From positions 1 to 10,086 of the forward strand of contig JAEOTN010000295.1 of assembly GCA_016839865.1 (NCBI GenBank): a DNA stretch of 10,086 bases, read 5' to 3'. The translations under genes and the position numbers were made by a program. The notes under the pieces are model-generated. The model was not told the origin of the DNA and did not search any database. It saw nothing but the letters and a program-made list of their open reading frames with translations. Position 1 is the stretch's first letter; every line of letters begins with the position of its first letter. Shown here piece after piece: positions 6,938 to 10,086 of this stretch. The DNA is from Promethearchaeota archaeon. Lineage in GTDB: Archaea; Asgardarchaeota; Lokiarchaeia; Sigynarchaeales; MK-D1.

Positions 6938-8596
6938 TCATATTAATCCGTCCAAATATCCAAAGTATTTCAGTAGATAGTATGGTAAAGTGTAGCTGAT
7001 TCCTATAGGTTCTACTACATAATCAAGACTCCTCCTACTTTGTCTCCATAAACTCTCTGTTCCTCCATAGGGATTGTCACACCAGATGAACGTACTAATC
7101 CGATACATAGATACCGTTTTTGGTCTAAGATAACGATCATCTAACATCCCATCCATGAGTTCACCTGGCAGCCAACGGAATAACTTCCCCATGGGATTAT
7201 AGTCAAACCAATCTTTCCATTTTTTTATAGCAGGATCTAATTGCATCCAGGTTCCTCCATAATCTTCACGTCGAACCGACATATTTTCTCCACCATAACT
7301 GTCATTATAAATTGGATATGCTGTGAATTGGTGGAGTTGATCCAATGTATCCCACAAAATTTCATCTAAATCCTCTTGTGTATACCTGGTGCTTGGGATT
7401 GTTCTTTTTGCATTAAACGCTAAAAATACTGCATTAGCTTGACAATTTCTTTGATACCTGTACAAACTGTAGTCTTTTTCATACGTTTTTATGAACCTAT
7501 TTAACTTGACTGGGTCATCTTCTATTAGAATATAAGACATAATCAGCTCGTATAAAAACGAATTAGCATAAGACTCATCAACCGTATTTGATTCGCCAAC
7601 ATGAGGAGAGTGTGGCTGGTACATCTCACGAGTACAATAATAATTATAGAGTTGGGCGTATCGATCGTTATCTGGATAAGCTATGGTCGCCATTTTCATA
7701 AGAACCATTTTCCATTCACCCGCAAGTACCCCCATGTTCTCTAGATGTGCCCCACACGGATTTCCATCTCCGTGAACCTCTTGATACATCGAATCTATGA
7801 ACCCATTTGTGATTTGACCTATAATTTTTCGGACCACTTCTTGTACCCAGGAATCATTGCAGAGTTTCAAAGCAGCAGCTAATCCGTAGAAATACCCTCC
7901 CAATTCGTCTTTACTTGTATAAAGTCGAACTCTCCACTGACTATAATCAATCCCGTCTGTATGCCATGAACCATCTGTTCCATTGAACATTTTATAATGA
8001 TCACTGAACATCTCTGAATAGTTCGCATCGCTAACCAGCTCAGGCATTGCATAAAATCGTGCAAGAGTTTGTCCAGGAAAGTCTGGACCTAATCCTCCAT
8101 TTGGTACAGCAATCAATAAGGACAATCCTGTGACCATTTTTTTGATGAGTTGAAGTGATGTTGCAATTTCCCCTGGATCGGTCAATGTTTGGTAACGGAA
8201 ACATTCCGTTGCCAAAGGTGTCCCCGTCCACTCTCCTCCGTTATCCGTTAAATGATATCTTTTAATAGTCCCATTGTTCCAAATTTCAGTATTAATGGAT
8301 AAATTGATAGGAGTATGCCAATCTAATAGACGAGTTTGGTAAGTATGAGCTAAATTATCCATCAAATCCAGATCTGCAGTTATATTTGCCATGGAATTCC
8401 AAGGAGAGGCCTCATCATACGGATCATAATAATTAAGTTCCCTAGAATACGCATGGGAATACAACTCCCCAAAGAAATACCCTATGAATCCAATAAATCC
8501 GCCAAACAAAATTACCGGAATAAAAACTACAATTGTTAAGATTGTGTATTTGACCTTGATTGATTTTCGATTAGTAATTTTCGTTTTACTCACCAA
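6938..8596 (-). CDS. Membrane-anchored ectoprotein with six-hairpin (alpha/alpha)6 glycosidase-like domain
   Basis: The protein has 552 residues: a basic N-terminus, one membrane helix at about 17-42, and a long extracellular part. The ectodomain is helical and rich in W and Y. DNGGEWTGTPLATECFRY (118-135), followed by a helix around 141-160, and TSKDELGGYFYGL (227-239) resemble repeating hairpins of bacterial six-hairpin glycosidase-like proteins. In those, a W-G/S-D-T-S-x-D-E-x-x-G-x-x-x-G motif recurs, so D230 and E231 are candidate functional residues. HGDGN (275-279) follows. Eight N-X-S/T sequons (N71, N98, N108, N192, N205, N247, N431, N438) fit an extracellular location. Substrate is not recognised; glycan hydrolase or lyase is the best guess. 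There is no ATG: TTG (8596) or GTG (8593) must initiate, because the frame meets the upstream gene's TAA 12 codons earlier and the next Met (69) would lose the anchor. It is convergent with acyltransferase 2. Confidence 0.72.
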   Translation of the reverse strand: MVSKTKITNRKSIKVKYTILTIVVFIPVILFGGFIGFIGYFFGELYSHAYSRELNYYDPYDEASPWNSMANITADLDLMDNLAHTYQTRLLDWHTPINLSINTEIWNNGTIKRYHLTDNGGEWTGTPLATECFRYQTLTDPGEIATSLQLIKKMVTGLSLLIAVPNGGLGPDFPGQTLARFYAMPELVSDANYSEMFSDHYKMFNGTDGSWHTDGIDYSQWRVRLYTSKDELGGYFYGLAAALKLCNDSWVQEVVRKIIGQITNGFIDSMYQEVHGDGNPCGAHLENMGVLAGEWKMVLMKMATIAYPDNDRYAQLYNYYCTREMYQPHSPHVGESNTVDESYANSFLYELIMSYILIEDDPVKLNRFIKTYEKDYSLYRYQRNCQANAVFLAFNAKRTIPSTRYTQEDLDEILWDTLDQLHQFTAYPIYNDSYGGENMSVRREDYGGTWMQLDPAIKKWKDWFDYNPMGKLFRWLPGELMDGMLDDRYLRPKTVSMYRISTFIWCDNPYGGTESLWRQSRRSLDYVVEPIGISYTLPYYLLKYFGYLDGLI

Positions 8597-8624
8597 AGTT
8601 AAGCAAATTCGGATTAAATGAAAG

Positions 8625-8632
8625 AAAAAAAA
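8625..8632 (-). terminator. T8 tract directly after the stop of the right-hand membrane-protein gene
   Basis: On the minus strand, eight T residues follow the TAA at 8635-8633 and are continued by CTTTC. An oligo-T tract at this position could end or attenuate the upstream transcript before the six-hairpin protein gene, so the two genes may not form a simple operon. Confidence 0.35.
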
Positions 8633-10086
8633 TTAGGAAAATATAAAGAATATCGCTACAGCAGCTGAAATTAAGAATATTGATGCCATTACTATCAATC
8701 TCCAAGTTAATTGGGGTGATTTCATCATTTTCTTAAATGGATTTTTGAACGGTCCAAAGCGTTCCTCATTCTGAGGGATCTCGTGATAATACGTAAAGGT
8801 CTCACTTTCTATCTTTACATGATTAATAGGTATGCAGAAATACAAGAAGAACATAAAGATCAATCCCAACGTGATAAGGGTGGTTCCAATTGTCTCCAGA
8901 ATTAATATTCCTCTTGAGAAATCTCCATATACATATGAATAAATCGTTTGAATCAATGGTATCCCTGTCAACCACATAGCCGAGAGTACTTCAAAGGGTT
9001 TTAATCTCCGTAAATGCGGTGTAAGAGAAACAGATTTAGTCTTGAACACACCTAAATGTACATTTTTCTTATAGAAATTTGACCTCAAAAAGAATTTCCC
9101 ATTTCCTTGGTTGAAATATATCTTTTGATTTTTGTTGAAATCTGTTAACAATGCGGTAATTATCATCCCTACTCCAAAAACAGTTCCTCCAAACCAAAAT
9201 AAAGCACCAAATAAGACTTGGAAGGCATAGCTGATTACAGACAACACAAGGATAGATAATCCCATAATCAAGCGGAAATATTTATGCTGATTTTCTCGTG
9301 TAATGAGTAAATCTCCTTCGTTCTTATGTAAGTCTTCGAGATTTTTATCCCCACGTCCTTCTACTTTACTAGTTTCATACTCCAAAACATTCAATATCTC
9401 TGTCCTATCAAAATTTTGTTGTGGAGTAAACCACATCTCATAGTATTTCTCTTTTGTCACCAGTTCCAAATAATTTTGGGGGAACACTACCAATAGGATT
9501 AAACAAGTGAAATACACTAAGGCAGTTAATGTCATCATTATGGAAAATTCGTGAGTTAAAGCTCGAGGTTCATCAAACATCGGAACTCCATATTTTAGCA
9601 TTAAAAGTGCAGTTGGGATGAACCAAATCACCCAAATGATGCGGTGTCCGATGTTTGTATTCTGATACCGTAATCCTTCAACTTCTGGTTTAGCAATTTC
9701 GGTCAATTTAGGAAATAATAATCTGCGTTCATGCACATAGTATACATTCTTGCTTTGAGAGACATTACCAGGATAGGAAGATAACATGCTATATATCAAT
9801 AAACCTGATCCAATCATTAAAGCGGGAAAACCTACCAACCAGAAGAACGACATACCACCTAACGTTAAAGCGGTACCATGATATTCTTCAACAGGTATAT
9901 TATCAGGATTACCGAAATAGGCACCTAGGAAGAAATAATCCAAAATTCCTGTCGCTAATAATAATATTGCTGCAATGAAGCGAGTCCATGGAATAGATAC
10001 AAATTTCGCTTCTGTTGTTATTGGTTCTCGATAGCTTTTGGAATTTTTATATGTCCATTCTCCTTCGGATAAGATTTTTGGAGATA
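8633..10086 (-). CDS. Polytopic membrane protein of unknown function (N-terminus beyond window)
   Basis: The frame is open from the right edge to TAA at 8635-8633, giving 483 visible residues. A TTG at 9943 could be taken as the start, but it lies in the middle of a membrane helix (visible residues 34-57, FIAAILLLATGILDYFFLGA). The 47 upstream codons continue as a soluble, charged stretch without stops, so the true start lies outside the window. Nine hydrophobic segments are visible, roughly at 34-57, 79-101, 147-164, 180-201, 269-287, 290-312, 367-386, 392-418 and 459-482. Between them are soluble loops, the largest at about 202-268 and charged; several loops (YYVHERRLLFP, KIYFNQGNGKFFLR) look like short beta-rich pieces. 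I do not recognise a family, and no catalytic motif stands out. Its stop is 36 bases from the six-hairpin protein start, in the same direction and reading frame. A role in transport, assembly or signalling cannot be told apart. Confidence 0.8.
   Translation of the reverse strand, partial: SPKILSEGEWTYKNSKSYREPITTEAKFVSIPWTRFIAAILLLATGILDYFFLGAYFGNPDNIPVEEYHGTALTLGGMSFFWLVGFPALMIGSGLLIYSMLSSYPGNVSQSKNVYYVHERRLLFPKLTEIAKPEVEGLRYQNTNIGHRIIWVIWFIPTALLMLKYGVPMFDEPRALTHEFSIMMTLTALVYFTCLILLVVFPQNYLELVTKEKYYEMWFTPQQNFDRTEILNVLEYETSKVEGRGDKNLEDLHKNEGDLLITRENQHKYFRLIMGLSILVLSVISYAFQVLFGALFWFGGTVFGVGMIITALLTDFNKNQKIYFNQGNGKFFLRSNFYKKNVHLGVFKTKSVSLTPHLRRLKPFEVLSAMWLTGIPLIQTIYSYVYGDFSRGILILETIGTTLITLGLIFMFFLYFCIPINHVKIESETFTYYHEIPQNEERFGPFKNPFKKMMKSPQLTWRLIVMASIFLISAAVAIFFIFS
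8638..8647 (-). promoter_or_regulatory. Candidate TATA box for the six-hairpin protein gene
   Basis: The minus strand reads TTTATATTTT inside the last codons of the upstream gene. With normal spacing, transcription would start near 8617 and leave a leader of about 20 bases to the TTG/GTG start. This fits with the T8 tract ending the upstream transcript, but the AT-rich context makes chance matches likely. Confidence 0.27.

Noticed and set aside
7879..8231. Two overlapping minus-strand frames (7879-8064 and 8040-8231)
   Set aside because: They are alternate frames of the six-hairpin protein gene on the same strand, with no start signals and no domain support.
1..10086. CRISPR arrays, tRNA or rRNA genes, insertion sequences
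   Set aside because: I saw no regularly spaced repeats, no cloverleaf-like segment, no rRNA-like stretch and no transposase or terminal inverted repeats. Coding sequence fills nearly the whole window.

Overview
The window looks like archaeal chromosomal DNA, possibly from an Asgard-type (Promethearchaeota) genome. The sequence is AT-rich. TATA-box-like elements sit 60-80 bases upstream of the two plus-strand genes. Those genes end in runs of T without clear hairpins, and Shine-Dalgarno signals are weak. The extracellular parts of the proteins carry many N-X-S/T sequons. The lineage is an inference; no marker gene is present.

Layout. Bases 1-872 hold a minus-strand, 3'-truncated NAD(P)-dependent epimerase/dehydratase of the extended SDR type. 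From about 1.07 to 8.6 kb the window consists of two tail-to-tail units. Unit one is a polytopic membrane acyltransferase (1069-3045, +) converging on a membrane-anchored GH33-type sialidase (3064-4722, -). Unit two is a paralogous acyltransferase (5110-6894, +) converging on a single-pass membrane protein with an extracellular six-hairpin glycosidase-like domain (6938-8596, -). The 387-base gap between the units (4723-5109) holds a decayed C-terminal remnant of a LamG/DUF1961-like sugar-binding or hydrolase domain (4768-4980, -), together with the promoters of its neighbours. The right end (8633-10086, -) is a polytopic membrane protein of unknown function that runs off the window; its reading frame is open to the edge.

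Taken together, the central genes read as a cell-surface glycan module. Two integral-membrane acyltransferases carry the R-X10-H signature of the acyltransferase-3/HGSNAT-like superfamily. They are paired with two ectoenzymes that could trim glycans outside the cell. The sialidase keeps all recognisable catalytic residues, and its five membrane helices place the catalytic domain outside by the positive-inside rule. A working model is that the acyltransferases modify sialic-acid-like or other surface sugars and the ectoenzymes remodel or harvest them. This model rests on gene context and family signatures only.

The most notable points are the polytopic-anchored archaeal sialidase, the duplicated acyltransferase with a two-helix insertion/deletion and a DUF4190-like tail, and the truncated LamG-like remnant at the junction of the two units.
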